Shown here: in pieces, positions 11,369 to 24,420 of the stretch | How the letters are laid out: the number at the start of each line of letters is the position of its first letter | Position numbering within the stretch: position 1 is the stretch's first letter | Origin: Phocoena phocoena | Lineage: Eukaryota; Chordata; Mammalia; Artiodactyla; Phocoenidae | Assembly (NCBI RefSeq): GCF_963924675.1 | Contig: NC_089239.1 | Location: 30,527,818 to 30,591,817 of the forward strand | Direction: 5' to 3' | DNA: 64,000 nucleotides | Translations under genes and position numbers: made by a program | Notes under the pieces: generated by a model | The model's database searches: none | The model's input: only the letters and a program-made list of their open reading frames with translations | What the model was told of the DNA's origin: nothing

Positions 11369-13559
11369 TCATATTAAAGTGGTATCCACATATGATATAC
11401 AGATGATATTCCAAACATCATTATGAAAGAATCATATATGTCATATATTAGCGGATTCCCTCACTCTTTTGTGGAGTAGAGATCAGTAACAGTAGCAAGT
11501 GTCTGTCACCTCTTTGATGACTAAGTTTTTATCTAGGGTTGCAACATATCACTGTATAAAAAGAACATATAAATAAATAAGTTTATCTTCTCCCAAGATT
11601 TTACTTTTTTGATCTCACTATATAACTGGCATACAAAACGTTACATAACTTTAGATGTTCGAGAAGAACTCCCTCTCGATTTCACCAGATAATGTATCAT
11701 ACGTTGATTCCAAGCATAAATCAGTGATGATATACCAAAAAATTAGTACACCAAACTGCAGGGAGGAAGACATAGACATAAACATGCAAATATTGTATGG
11801 AAATACTCCCCACATACCACTGACTAGAGCTGAAATGCCCTTTTTCCAGACTAAGCCTTGTTCACAGCCACAATACTGGGCAACCGGTACAGACTACATA
11901 CTGATAAGAATATGAGAATGGAAAGCATAAAAGAAGGTAAAAAGAAATTCTGTTCCTTATTGACGTGTTAGTCTTTGAATTTATCATCTTGAAAACTGAC
12001 TAGACAGAGCCTCAGGAAGACCTCATTTTATTAAATTCTCAATAATTTAAAACTGTTATTTCCTCTTGCACTTTTTTCTTTGTTCAACTCCAATCAACAG
12101 TGAGCCTAGTGTCGGCAAATTTATAAACCATTACGTTACGTTTTCTTTCTCAGCATCTTATAAAAAGTTCTAAGACATAACTTTGAAAGTTTCAGTAACC
12201 ATCTGCTAAACTTGACCGTTCAATGAATTTCACTGAATTGTTAAAATTGGAATGTGAATAATATGTGGGTTCTTTCATAATAAAATGAAAGTCTACTCAT
12301 TTTCATGAAGGTCGCTGTCAAACTACGGAATGTACTGCAGGCCAGAAGAAAAAAGAACTTTTTAAAATTCAAATCTAATGGCATAAGATGGAGTCATGGC
12401 AGCATTCTTCCAAGCTAGGTTTAGCTGCTCTGTAAGGTCTGTCTTTATTTAGGAAGGAAACGTGTTTCATCCTTTTAGCCTGTATGGTTGACCCCATCTT
12501 TTCCTTCTTCTCTTCACCCTCCTCTTTCTCTTCCTCTCCTCTGAGTTTCCATCATCATCACCACAAGACATGAACGAGACTTTGCAGATTGGGTTCAAGA
12601 ACGGTAAAATCTACACTACACCCCTAAGACCCCTAAGAAGGGACATAGCATGTATATAAAAAGATAATATGAGAGGTCATTTATTAAATGCTAGACCAAC
12701 ATTTAGAAAATGACTGTCACAACAATTCAAGCAAGTGATTAAATCTAGTATTGTTTAATTTGCAGTTCTGGCTCTGTCTCAAGGAAAGTTGCCTGGTTAT
12801 TGTGCAAATGGTCACAGTGTGTTATGATGAGAGGGAAGAGACATGGAGAATGAACCTGAACTGACTACACTCCTACTCTGCTGGAGATTCTGTGATACGC
12901 ACGTTCACCTATTCACTATTCCATCGAATACTCACGATAAACCCATCAATCCCAGAGATAATGGTAGAGGAAACTAATTCTCAAAAAAAATTAAAAAATG
13001 GGTTTTGAGAAAACTAGGATTGAATAGTACAGATGAAGTTATACAGAAATCAAATTATGTTACTGGAAAAGACGAATGTAGCAAAAGTCACCTGCTCTGG
13101 AAACCCACAAGTTAATGGGCCACTCAGTATGCTAGCTGGCTACAAAAATGTCTGCGTTTTCTACATGGTTATGGTTTATGGAGAGAATCCAGTACATGGT
13201 TTCTGAATCCCAGATCTTATGGCTTAATGACTACTTTCTATCGTGGGTGGTGAAGAGATTTAAAATGTTTTAAGTTCAGTTATTGTATGAGTAGCATTCA
13301 AAGTCATCTTTACTGTAAAAGGATGAAATTTTTTTAAAACTGATGCAAAACTATAATATTTCTTAAGTATTAAATGAATCTGGGTTTAATGATATATGGG
13401 CTCTGCTTAAGACCTTCAGAACTTCTCAAAGCCTAAGGTTGGTTTTAATGGACAAACCTTATTCAATGTCATATCTGAGCGTTCCATAGCTCAAACAATG
13501 CTCAATCCTATCTTTTAAAAGACTGATTCTAGTAGCAAAATACTGAAAGATGTTTCATC
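11369..13559. other. AT-rich unique sequence with a pyrimidine tract
   Basis: No gene was recognised. A T/C-rich run lies at about 12495-12545. A very degraded MIR-like segment may lie at 12890-12975, but it is too weak to call. An 86-codon frame starts at 11655 and matches no protein I know. Confidence 0.4.
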
Positions 13560-13798
13560 AAAAATATATACAGGGACTTCCCTGGTGGCGCGGTGGCTGA
13601 GAGTCCGCCTGCCGATGCAGGGGACGCGGGTTCGTGCCCCGGTCCGGGAATATCCCACATGCCTCGGAGCAGCTGGGCCCGTGAGCCATGGCCGCTGAGC
13701 CTGCGCGTCCGGGGCCTGTGCTCTGCAACGGGAGAGGCCACAGCACTGAGAGGCCCGCGTACCACAAAACAAACAAACAAAAAATATATATATATACA
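13560..13798 (+). mobile_element. CHR SINE, short form, with AT-expanded tail
   Basis: The body (13573 to about 13766) starts gggacttccctgg. Its A-rich tail became (AAAC)n followed by (TA)n. The flanks aaaatatatacag and aaaatatatatatatacag are an imperfect TSD pair, altered by TA-repeat growth in the downstream copy. Confidence 0.9.
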
Positions 13799-14483
13799 GT
13801 TCTTTACTAGCACTGAAAATGAAATTTCCAGTCTAAAATTCCAAAATTTGTATTTGAATATTTTTATTATGGGAAAGAATGGTTTTTCGAACTAGACACA
13901 TTTTATTTGCTTTGAAATGAAGACCATCTCATTTCATTAAGTTAAAACCCTCTTTGTTCTCTGGATATTTGTATAAGGTTTTCTTCTAGTTCCCTGTAGA
14001 GTTAAGTTTGAACTAAATAGCCAGTGACTAGATAGTGTCCTCAAAAATCAAAGAACCTTTGAAACTGATAAGAAAACTATAATCAATACAGTTTTGTTAT
14101 GAATTAGTGTTAACATATATATTTGACATTAGACACTTAACATGAAATGCTAAGGACAGTGCCTAGATTATTCAATATTTGCTATTATATTTACTATTTT
14201 TCCATGAAAAATAAATCGTGTTAGTACAGGCAGTTAGCTATGTTTCAGATGTTCAGTCACTAAGTTGAAGTGTAAGATTGATACGGTATAGATTATTGCA
14301 CATGAAAATGTACATCCACTGATACAGGAAATGTGGAGAGGTATCCCCCAAATTGAAGAAACTGGCTAAGTTTTCAGGGAAAGGGATTTGATCATGTACT
14401 ATTTCTTTATTTGAATAATTTACTAGAACTTTTTCTCATTAAATAACAATAAAGGAATATAAACAATTATGAAGTTTTTTCTT
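13799..14483. other. AT-rich unique sequence between inverted SINEs
   Basis: No gene or further repeat is recognised. It forms the spacer of the inverted SINE pair 13573/14704. Confidence 0.5.
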
Positions 14484-14718
14484 CCACATTCTATTTTTTT
14501 TTTTTTTTTTTATGCGTTACGCGGGCCTCTCACTGTCGTGGCCTCTCCCGTTGCGGAGGACAGGCTCCGGACGCGCAGGCTCAGCGGCCATGGCTCACGG
14601 GCCCAGCCGCTCCACGGCACGCGGGATCCTCCCAGACCGGGGCACGAACCCGTGTCCCCTGCATCGGCAGGCGGACTCCCAACCACTGCGCCACCAGGGA
14701 AGCCCCACATTCTATTTT
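14484..14718 (-). mobile_element. CHR SINE, short form, with 14-bp TSD
   Basis: The body is 14498-14704, with its A-tail seen as T's up to 14511. The TSD ccacattctatttt is perfect at 14484-14497 and 14705-14718; the target reads TTTT/A. Confidence 0.95.
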
Positions 14719-16053
14719 ATTAAGAAAAAATAGCTAATTCATCATTCAAAGGACCTTTCTAATGGAGAAAATAAATTGCATTAAAAGAGAGGAAATATTT
14801 GCCAAAACAATGAAATTTCTATTACCAATTAGTGGAAAATGGTAATTAGCAAAAATTTTTAATTCTCTCACCTTTACTTGAGAACAAAATAAAAGCACAC
14901 ATGCTCCATAATAGGAGGCAATGTGAACAATATGTTTTACGTTCCTAAAGTCATTCTCAGGGATTGATTCCACCAAATCACTCTCTTTTGTAGAGGTAGG
15001 TGTACTAAAAGATTATTACTTCTCGTATGATAGAAATGTAAGTCCAAACACATTAAGCGATTTAAACAATGTGCCAAAAATGTGTTTCTCTCTTTTGGAA
15101 ACTCCTCTGGTTATACACAGCAGCGGTGTTCTGACAGGTTGATATGTCTTGATACTTTAGGAACACAAATCATTGAAAACCCAACAGGCCTCTTTCTTTT
15201 TTTTCTCTGATCTCAGATTTGCTCACATTGAAACTTATTCCCCAGTGAGCTCGATAAATGGGCCCCAGAAAACAGAATTTCACCTGTGACCAAAGTTAAA
15301 TTTCCCACTTGCAAGTTGAGAGAAACAGTCAGCTATCTTTTGTTTTTCTTTCCCTTTATTTTCTCAGAGCAAAAAGAGGAAGTTTCTTGCAGATTAAGAA
15401 TATCTAAGACAATGGTCCCCATTTGAATAGAGAACACATGGGAAAACGTGAATTATTTTTACAATGTCAGCTAATCCACAGCTGTGCCACCTGTTAGTAT
15501 GGATGCTATCCAAAAGGATTTTGAAAATAAGCCAGGCAGTCTGTCTTCGATGTATGAAAAAAGAAAACTGTCAAACATTTTGCATGGGGAGGAGGGGGCT
15601 GGGAGGAGCGTATGTGTAGAGGAAAACCAAAATTGACAAACTAGGAGTCCTCTCCTGTATCCTGTGAATCCCACACGCACCACTGCCTTTGAGATGAAAG
15701 AATAATTAATTTCCAAGAACCATTCTGAAGTCATCACTCTACCTTCATTCTGTATCAGTATCTCAGTCCACCATCCTGTTCTTCTCAGTTTCCTTAAATG
15801 TTTAAGACGAAGTTTCAGTTCAAGGAGTTAATGAAGTAACTATATTAAGCGCTTTCACTTTAAAAGGTGAATACACTCATTCTAATGATACGGTTAAAAA
15901 AAAAACCCTGACATATATCCTTTATCCTAACAAGATGGTAGAACTTGTGTTATTGAGCATGTGAGTCTCAGAGACAAATAGCACCCACAGTTTTAAAGAA
16001 CATAATTTGCAACAGATCCAATGGAAACATAAGATGACAATATTCTAAAACAT
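14719..16053. other. Unique sequence
   Basis: No gene, RNA or clear repeat is seen. This begins a roughly 10.4-kb interval without any CHR SINE. Confidence 0.45.
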
Positions 16054-16174
16054 GAAATCTAAACTACACTGACATATATACACTGGTATGTATAAAATGA
16101 ATAACTAATAAGAACCTGCTGTATAAAAATAAATAAATAAAATTCAGAAATTCCAAAAAAGAAATCTAAACTAC
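16054..16174 (+). mobile_element. 93-bp retroposed fragment, probable L1 3' tip, with 14-bp TSD
   Basis: Between two perfect copies of gaaatctaaactac (16054-16067 and 16161-16174) lies a 93-bp insert. It contains aagaacctgctgtataaaaa and an A-rich tail ((AAAT)n, then A6). The ctgctgtata segment recalls L1 3' UTR sequence. It is an extremely 5'-truncated insertion; assignment to L1 is probable, not certain. Confidence 0.85.
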
Positions 16175-17384
16175 GGAAGTCGTAAAAACCAGGGCAATGC
16201 AGAAGTTCTGGTAATATTTACCAAATTTTATGAAAAATACACCTAATTTTCCCTGCTGACAGGTGTCTCAGAACATCTGATAACAACATGAAGTTAATTT
16301 CTTAAAGTGCTTCAAACACTAGTGAAAGCATGGCTGTCAAATCACGGGACAGAGTTTTCCTATGTGCTTTATAAAATCTCAATCTCTAAGCTTCTTCTAG
16401 CTTTGTTGTCCAAATGCTGATGACATCTGACAATGCTTGTTGAGATGAAGTTTGTCCACTTGGAGCTACTGTCTAGACAAGACAAATTCCCTTTTGCTTG
16501 AGTCCACAAGTAGCTAACATCCAAAAAGCAAAGGGACGCTAATTAATTTCTTCCATTTCCATGACTGTTCGAAGGTTTTTGATGTTGTTGTTATTTTCCT
16601 AGTCATAGGCCTATGGATTTCAATGGCACACTATTAAAGATTCTAATTCTATTAATAAAGCAGACATTTTGACTCATTCTGGTTCTTTAATTTCTCTTGC
16701 AATGGTTCTCAAAATATTTTACTACCAATGCTTACTCGGTAAGTTTTAGGGTGAATTAATTATTCAAATTATAAAAATAAAATATAGGTGAGGGAAAAAT
16801 TCAGCATCACCTAGGATGTGTTCAAGAGTAACGTGTCAAGTTGACATTTAAGTATACAGTAAGTGTACATTTGGTTCAGTTGCCACTTAGCAGGTTAAAC
16901 TTGGGGAAAAGTTCTTAACATTAAGTCCCTTCATATCAGCTTCCTAAAAGGATCTGGGCATCTGTTTTATTTAGAGGTCTTTTGATTGCCAAGAACTGAG
17001 ACTCACTCAGATTAGCGGGGGGATGGGCAGCACAGTCACGAGAAAGATACATGGAGGGATAAAGAGACCCTCCCAACACACCAAGAAGCATCTTCTCCCA
17101 ACCTCAAGAGAGGAGTCCCATTGACCAAGCCCATCTTTTTGGAGTCAAGACTTACAGGTCATAGATTGCTGGCTCACCTACGGATTGGTTGCCCTTGGTG
17201 AAGCTGTTCACATCTGGCCAAACAAGCCAGAGTTGGTGATAAAGAACACAGCCATGAGTTACCAAGCACAGTTGACTAGTGCACTGTTAGTATGTGGCTG
17301 GAGCTGAGTCACTACGAAGGGGGTGTGGCAGGCAGGCCACGTTGACATCTAGCGCAACGCAGGGTGTAGTTGAAAGTCAGACCA
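16175..17384. other. Unique sequence
   Basis: No gene or clear repeat is recognised. Confidence 0.45.
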
Positions 17385-17580
17385 TGGCCACCATCTGACT
17401 GTATCGAACCCCGGCTCTGCTACTTGCTACTATGAGACTTTGGTCCAGTTAATTAACCTATTTGATTTTTAGTCTTCTCAATATTAGTACCACCAAAGGT
17501 CACTGTGAAGAGTCAATGAGTTAATTTATGTGAAGTCCCTAGGCCATTGTCTGGCACCGAAATCACAGGGTAATTTACAC
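17385..17580 (+). mobile_element. MIR SINE remnant
   Basis: Sense MIR order is visible: gaaccccggctctgctactt, then gactttggtccagttaatt, then tcaatgagttaatttatg, then ccattgtctggcacc. Confidence 0.75.
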
Positions 17581-20500
17581 TGACCAACATCATCTAGAGG
17601 TGATGAGCTGAAGCCGCCTCTCTTCTCAGTTACTACAGTGGTGTCTCTTCTTCAGGGATGACATCTGTTTAAGGAAGAGTTAGGCTCCAAAGTCATCTGG
17701 CAAGGCATAAATAACCCTAGTCAAAAAAAGCTTTGAAAAGACTTTGTCAGCCCACAAATATGATATATATGCTTTTGTCCTATGTGTGTATACTTGTCGA
17801 ATGTAAAGTATATAATTATAAGCAGACATAAATATAATCATACGGTGTTGTTAATTATGAGATAGACAGACATGACAACTAACCGGGAAAAAACAGATCT
17901 GTGCACTGTCCTTTCATTGAGATGTTCTTGCTGGTTTTAACAAGTTAAGGATGCTGACACGACACCTATGTTAGTGGTGCTGGGCTGAGGCTGAGTGAGC
18001 GCCATTAAGCAGTGGCCACGTGATGCGTTTGAGGTGAGGAAGCTGGGCTGTTCCCACCAAGTGTGACCTTCTATGTCCTGCAGTGACCCAGTCCTTCAGG
18101 GTCACCAAGGACTGATTCTCAGAGGAAGCCAGCGGTGGACTCTGTTCAGCTGGACAAGTTGACAGCGTAGATTCATATGCTGCTAGTTAATTATGCTAGA
18201 AAAACATGGTGAGTAACACTGAGGCTATCTTTTGAGCTGATCAAACATTTCCGGTACATAGCTTGTAATTTTGAGGCTTTTTTCATATACGATGTTCCTA
18301 TTCAGAAATGAAATCCATCAGGTTTTTGGCTGTTAGGAACAGTTCAGCCAGTTTATGAAGATTCCCACTTACTCACTCTTCTGTCCATTGTTATTTTCTT
18401 TTCATCTCTATATAATCACTTCTTTAAATCACTTCTTCTAATCATTGATTCATCAGTGACCTTCTCTGTGACTTCTCCTAATTCAGTAATGTGTTCACTG
18501 AGGTTATCTACAAAGTAATGGCTACCCACTTGGCTGGCCATATGAACACACATTCACTAATTCACTAATGATCAGACACCCTCAAATCATTTACATCTCT
18601 TCCCAGAGGACTGGGCCAAATGTTCCAGATATAGTTGCATATCTACAAGTCATAAACGTATACCTTTTAAATCTTTGTTAAAAATCTCTTCATGTACTTT
18701 GCCCAACTCTCTATGACAACTGAAGCCCTTGTTTCTGGATTCGGTGATCACGTATCTCGATTTTTCATGACAGTGATGCTGGGTTTATTATGGCTGAACC
18801 CAAGGGCTAAGTTCAAAACAGCCTCTTTTCTTTTTTTTTTTCCTCCAATACCAGAACACTGTTGCTCTGGTTGAACTCGAGAGAAAATAATTGACTTTCA
18901 TTTAGAGGGCATGTTTTACAAAAAACATGTTTCCTTAAAACACTGTACTCCCACTCAGCACAATGAGATATACTCACCTTTGGGAAGGGTGGCACACATG
19001 GATGGAATAACAGATTAATGACCCAATTTCCGTTTCACACCAAGGCATGGGTTCACCGAGTAGAACGGCCGGTGAAGTTACCCCTTATTATCGTCTCTCC
19101 CGAACTGAACACATAGAGTTAAATTAGTGCAAATGTCACAGGACTGCTTTCGGTTGCCTTTCAGAGTAAGTGGGGAAGGGAGAACTCATTTTGAAGAAAA
19201 ATACATTTCCTATGGAATATCTTTTTAAGTCCTTAAATAACAACTCTATTGCATTTTTCCAAATATGTTTATGAGACCACTGCCTTCCATTTTACATGCT
19301 AGCTGAATCTGGAAGGTGACATGAGTAAACACTGACATGAATTTAAGTCCTTTAAATTTGTAACAGGGAAGAATCGATTTAAATTGTTACGAAGGGACAG
19401 GAAAGCATCTTTCAAACGTCAGAGAATTCTGTGCTATCTGAAATATTACTTAAGAAAGTCCTATGCAATTTAAGAAAAACAGGGTAAGGGTTGATGCAAA
19501 GTGTTGCCTTCCTTTAAGTGGATGGATCATCAGATCTGTCCACCTAAACTCTGTAAAAACCTCTAATGATTTTTATCTGCTTGTCAAGGAACTCCTCCAA
19601 CTTAGATCCCATCACATTGTTTCCTGCCTCCACTCAAGTAGAGAGAGCATTTACATTCAAATATAACTTTCTAACAACAAACATATAGAAAAGGTGTCAT
19701 AGTCATAGCTGAAAGGAATAGAAGACCAGGAATGAAGAAAATTAAACCTTCTCTTTCTCCATTAAGAAGAAAAAAGCTTAATCACAGATATTTTACTTAT
19801 ATATCTCGATATACTTAGAGATCATTATACAAATTTTAAGTTTTAAAAATTGTTTTCCACTGCTGTTCCTGAACTAAGTATGCACATCTATGATAAAAAG
19901 AACCCGGTGAGACAGGTGGAGGTGATCATCACATCACCGCTACCCCGACCCCAATGAAGGAAAGGTTTTCAGTGTTACTGGAGACAAAAACATCACAACT
20001 AATTACATCATTTTTCTTGGCATCATTTTTCTTGCATCTACCAAGGCACGCTCAGACACACTCAACCGGTTACCACAATCCGTGCTTTATCTCAAGGTTT
20101 TATTTAGTGTAAGGAATACCATTTTTCTATTTAAAATGATAAACTTCTATTTCCTTAAACAGGTTGACTGGCCGAGAAGCGATCTTCTTATGTGCTATAA
20201 AAAGATATTAAAATAAGGTATTTTATTCCTAAAATAAAACAGTCAATTGAGATGCCTTTTAAGGATGAAAATTACCATGAAAATTTGCCATTTTATATCA
20301 CTGATGAACACTTCAGCTGTCTGTTCACATAGTAAAGGCAGTTGAGGTTTTCTTTTCATTTAAAATAGATCACATTCTATCTAGGTAGATTATTGTGTTT
20401 CTGTTACAGAGTATCATTAACAAGTGTGCTAATGTCTAAAATCTGGGCACTGGTTTATCTACTGCCTTCCTCTATTGCTTCTATAAAACCTTTATGTATT

Positions 20501-21740
20501 TAATGTCTCTTATTATGTATATGTGAGTGTGTGTACGTGTGTGTTGAGGTGAAAGACCCAGCAAAGCTAAATGGTTCAAAATAATGTAAAAACTATACTA
20601 TACTTCCAACCTACCTATTTTATCACGTAAAATATAATTTTCTAAAATAATGCATTTACGTACATTTGAAATCAAATTTGATAGCTGAATCTTCTCCGTA
20701 CTACTCTTAAATGTAACCTTTAAGTAGCATTACCTGTATTAATGTTTCTTTCCATCCTAAGAACACAAGAGTGTTTTCTATAACATTACATAAGCCTTGA
20801 ACAGACATGAGAGAAAATGCTGCCGATTCTGGGGTGAAAGCTACCGTTCCCTCCAAAGCTACCACTTGACACACACACAAATTCTACAGTATTGGAATCA
20901 TTTAAAATTGCCAATATCTGGCCATTTTCAACCTATAAAAATGACAATTTCACTTTAACTTATACAGCCAGATATACCTCACCCGCTTAGAAAATGCATC
21001 AGAGAAGATCCTTGACATTTATTATGCAGAAGTTGATGACAATCAACTCTATAGAAAGGGAAACCTTCATGTCACCGTACATACACTCTGAAAATTTATG
21101 AACCTTTGCTCCATCTCTATTAAAACTCAACTGCATCCACTCAAAGAAAAAAGGATTTTTAAAAAAGGCACACCAAGGAAAATATAATAAATACACTCTC
21201 GGTCTTTGTTCTATCAGATGTCCATTCAGAGGTATTGATAATGGTTACATCACCAGATTTTTAACTACAACCAGCTCCCAATATTGCATTTATGGCTCAC
21301 ACCAGGAATCCCTTGACCCAGCTCGACAAGCATGAAAACATGAAATAAATGACGATGAACAAAGGTCCAAGGGACAGCTCGCAACAATACCGCAATGCTC
21401 TCATCACTAACACTCAACTCCGCGTCTGGATACTTATATCTGAAAGATTTGCAAATAGTGGCAACATTCACGCCAGATATGAACGCAAGTGGGGAACAGA
21501 CTAAAGGCGAAACAAAAAACGCCTTCCAAGACAGAAACATTCATTAGCCTTCCTGGCAAGTGTCTAAAGCAAACAAGGAAACTGCAAAATAATGACTTAG
21601 TTACAAATAACCCCTTTCTAGCACAGTACCTTTTTGTGTCTGTCCCTCTTCCATATTCTCTTCCATGGCTACCTTTCTTCAGTAGAATCTGGTACAAGGA
21701 ATTAATCAAAAGCTCAATTAGATGGAGGAGAAGCGAGCGA
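17581..21740. other. Long stretch of largely unique sequence
   Basis: More than 4 kb without a recognisable gene or clear transposon. A CACGTG E-box is present near 18017. Short frames (up to 91 codons, for example minus 21540-21265) resemble no known protein. The minus 21540-21265 frame has more CpG than its surroundings but no splice context that I could support. Confidence 0.4.
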
Positions 21741-21763
21741 TTTTTTTTTTTTTTTTTTTTTTT
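21741..21763. repeat. Poly(T) tract of 23 bases
   Basis: An uninterrupted T run without flanking duplications or an adjoining SINE body. It gives rise to a poly-Phe run in a spurious 176-codon frame. Confidence 0.9.
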
Positions 21764-23574
21764 GTCCCTGGGAAGCTCCCCCAGCAGTGGCTTGGGTAAG
21801 TCCTTGGAGCTTAGCTCAGGCTCCCTCGCGTTTCTTGTTTGCTTGGAGACAGGCTGTCAAGTGCAATTTCATTCAAATTACTCTTCCGTGAAGATTATTA
21901 ATTTTTCTTCTCAATGCTGTCCATTGTGCACCACTGCAAGCAGGTATTCAAGCAAAGAGCCTGAGAATTTTGGGGGGAAATTTGGTCTGAATCCCAGTGG
22001 CAGAGGCTCTAGGACGTGAAAGGCTTGCTTTGCATTTCAAATGGGGAAAAGAAATTGAGGTTTGTATTGAAATCTGGGCTTTAAATTGGAAACAGGCTGA
22101 GCTGGGAACAGATGGAGGGGTGTTCTCCTAACAGGAAGCAGACCACCAACCCGTAATTCCCCCTCCCTGCCACCAGAGTGGGAAAGCCCAGACTCCCGGC
22201 GGTTCTTTATGCTGCGGTCTTACTGCTCACCCAGTCAGATACCTTTCAAAACTGCGTTCCCCTGTTCTCTCCTCCCCACGTATCTGGCTAATTTGATTTA
22301 AAGGTGCCAAGAAAGGATGCAATTATACCATCTCAGGGTTTATCTGTAAAAGATGATCATTGAGAGAGGACTTGTAAGCTCACACCTCTCAGGTTTAAAA
22401 AGATAGAGAAGGATGGTTTTCAAAAGGATGAGTATAAACCTTTAAGCCTGAGAGATAGGTTTTAAATCATTATTTCACTTCAGCGCCACGAAACTCTTGA
22501 AAGAAAGGGAGAGAAACACTGCAATTTCTGTAAAAAGAATCTCTGGATGTCTTTGTGATATACTGTTGTGATTTTCGGCCATGAAAACTGATTTTAAATG
22601 GGAATGTCTTGAAAGAGAATTGTTTCAAGGGTCATTCTTGGGGAAGCAGAAAGAACAAATGCTAGATGAGGAACGACAGGATAAGCGATTTATAATGGGA
22701 TTCTGCAGTCTGATTTGGAATGCAAATCACAACGTTGCAGTATGGCAACAAATTAGCATTTGCACTTCAGCCTACTGAGTGACAGGGCGCGATCCAAGGG
22801 TCTCCATACTTCACAAAAGGTACAGGAAGAAAAATAAACAGTACTTCCCAGGGGGCATAAACCTTGCCTAGAGTATGAAGAAAGGAAGAATCCCTGTCTC
22901 CGTCTCCACCTCTAAAGAAGCAAGCACACAGAGAAACACACATGTGCGCACACACACAAAACTGTAATTCCTTACCTTTAATAAAAAAAGACTTCGCCTC
23001 CTCATCACCCACAGTATACGTTTCTTGCATCAGAGCATATACTTCACATACGTTTTTTAAAGTGGGTCAGCAGCATATTCCATGTCACCCTCAAAACCAT
23101 CACAAAAGCAACTATTGGGGAGAAAGGCAATTCTTGTACAACAGTCCTCTGTATTTCCCAAGATTTCTCCCAAAGGAATGTTTAGCCTTCTCACGTCTAC
23201 GATTCTTTGCTATTTATTTTCTCTCCTCAAAAGAATTTAACCCAAAGGTAAATATAATAATCAAATAAATCAAACGCCTATCTCCTCTGAATATATTTCA
23301 ATCTGTATTCAAGGGTTCATGAGAGAGCTGCTTGCTCCGGGCATGGATTGAAATAAGGAAACCAAGGGGGAAATCAGAGAGTCAAATCATAGCAGCATCT
23401 CTGCTTCCACTTCTCCCCAGGCTGACATAACCTGGTATCCAGTCAAAACAGAATGGAGCATTACTTCTCAGTGATATTCTCTATTCATTTAATACCACAG
23501 GAATCATCAGTGAAACAAGTCATTAATAGTTCATAGCAGTAGAAAGAATAAGGCCATTTTAAGCCTTTAGAGCA
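21764..23574. promoter_or_regulatory. Repeat-poor segment, candidate conserved noncoding element
   Basis: This segment has no recognised transposon. It contains several octamer-like motifs (tttgcat at 22029-22035, atgcaaat at 22720-22727, atttgca at 22758-22764), a SOX-like ccattgtg near 21920, and an X-box-like inverted pair at 22734-22749. That density and the lack of repeats suggest a regulatory element, most likely 21.8-22.8 kb. This is inference from motifs only; no conservation data were available. Confidence 0.3.
22720..22764. promoter_or_regulatory. Nested dyad: octamer half-sites around an X-box-like pair
   Basis: tgcaaat at 22721-22727 is mirrored by atttgca at 22758-22764. Within them gttgc (22734-22738) is mirrored by gcaac (the end of ggcaac, 22744-22749). 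Both inverted pairs share a centre near 22742. GGCAAC fits the RFX half-site RGYAAC; GTTGCA is one base off the other half-site, and the spacing is wider than usual. POU and RFX binding are inference. Confidence 0.35.
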
Positions 23575-23735
23575 CTTTACAATCTACAAGACACATGCAC
23601 ATGCATTAACCCCTTTGCAAAACAAAGAGGGAAAGTGTGATTTTTCTCCCCATTTTATGTTGGAAAAAACTGAGACTCAGGGAGACCCTGGACTGGGCCA
23701 GTAAACCACTAAGTAAGTCTAAGATTCCACGTCAG
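23575..23735 (-). mobile_element. MIR SINE remnant
   Basis: Antisense MIR order: agcactttacaatctacaag, then ctccccattttatgttgg, then aaactgagactcaggg, then taaaccactaagtaagtc. Confidence 0.75.
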
Positions 23736-24194
23736 CAGTTCCTCGACTGATGCTCTGAACCTGAGGCTGCTTTTCCCGCCTGCATTATCCCATTATGAGT
23801 GTCCTCAGCACCCGCACAAATCAGACTCAGTCCACAGCCTCCTGCTTCACCATGTGTACCACGGGAACGAGTGAAAGGAAGACGAAAAGGAAATTGTAAA
23901 ACATATTCATTGGGCAAAAGATGAGTGGAAAAGTCACTATAACTTCTTTTCTTTCTGGAAACTTTCCAGCAGAGCAACAACTTCCTATAATGATCATTAT
24001 TTTTTTTTTTTTTTGTCTAAATAGACGTTTTCACGCACAAATTTTTAAAAGAAGACAATACCAACTTATACCGATTTTTCAAACATGCAAAGAACCACCT
24101 AAAATCCAGGCTGAAGAGACTCTTAATGAGGAGAAACAAGCGTGCACACAGCTTCCTTACGGCAATCACCTCTCAGTAAGTGGAGATTAATTTG
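23736..24194. other. Unique sequence with a T tract
   Basis: No gene is recognised. A T run of about 15 lies at 24000-24014 without a SINE body. Confidence 0.45.
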
Positions 24195-24420
24195 TTTCTT
24201 GTGGTAAAACAGAACATAAAATGTACCGTCTGAACCATGTTTAAGTGGACAGTTCTGTGGCATTAAGTACATTCACACCATTGCACAACCATGATCAACT
24301 TCCACCTCCAGAACTTCTTCACCTCCCCAAAGAGAAACTCTGACCCATTAAACACCAGTTCCTTACGTCCTTCTCTCCCACTGGAGGGCAGCTGAGTTCC
24401 TGGGACTGATTGTTGTGTTT
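24195..24420 (-). mobile_element. Old LINE-1 3' fragment
   Basis: The text ttaagtggacagttctgtgg, cattaagtacattcacacc, ccacctccagaacttcttc and aaactctgacccattaaac is the antisense of an ancient mammalian L1 3' region. Ends are decayed. Confidence 0.7.

Noticed and set aside
12890..12975. MIR fragment
   Set aside because: Only a loose resemblance in order of motifs; too weak to annotate.
21741..21763. Second tail-only retroinsertion at the 23-T tract
   Set aside because: No flanking duplication was found on the two sides, unlike the case at 60.9 kb.
21489..22019. 176-codon plus-strand open frame
   Set aside because: It runs through a 23-base T tract that yields poly-Phe, has no domain-like features, and lacks support from splice signals.
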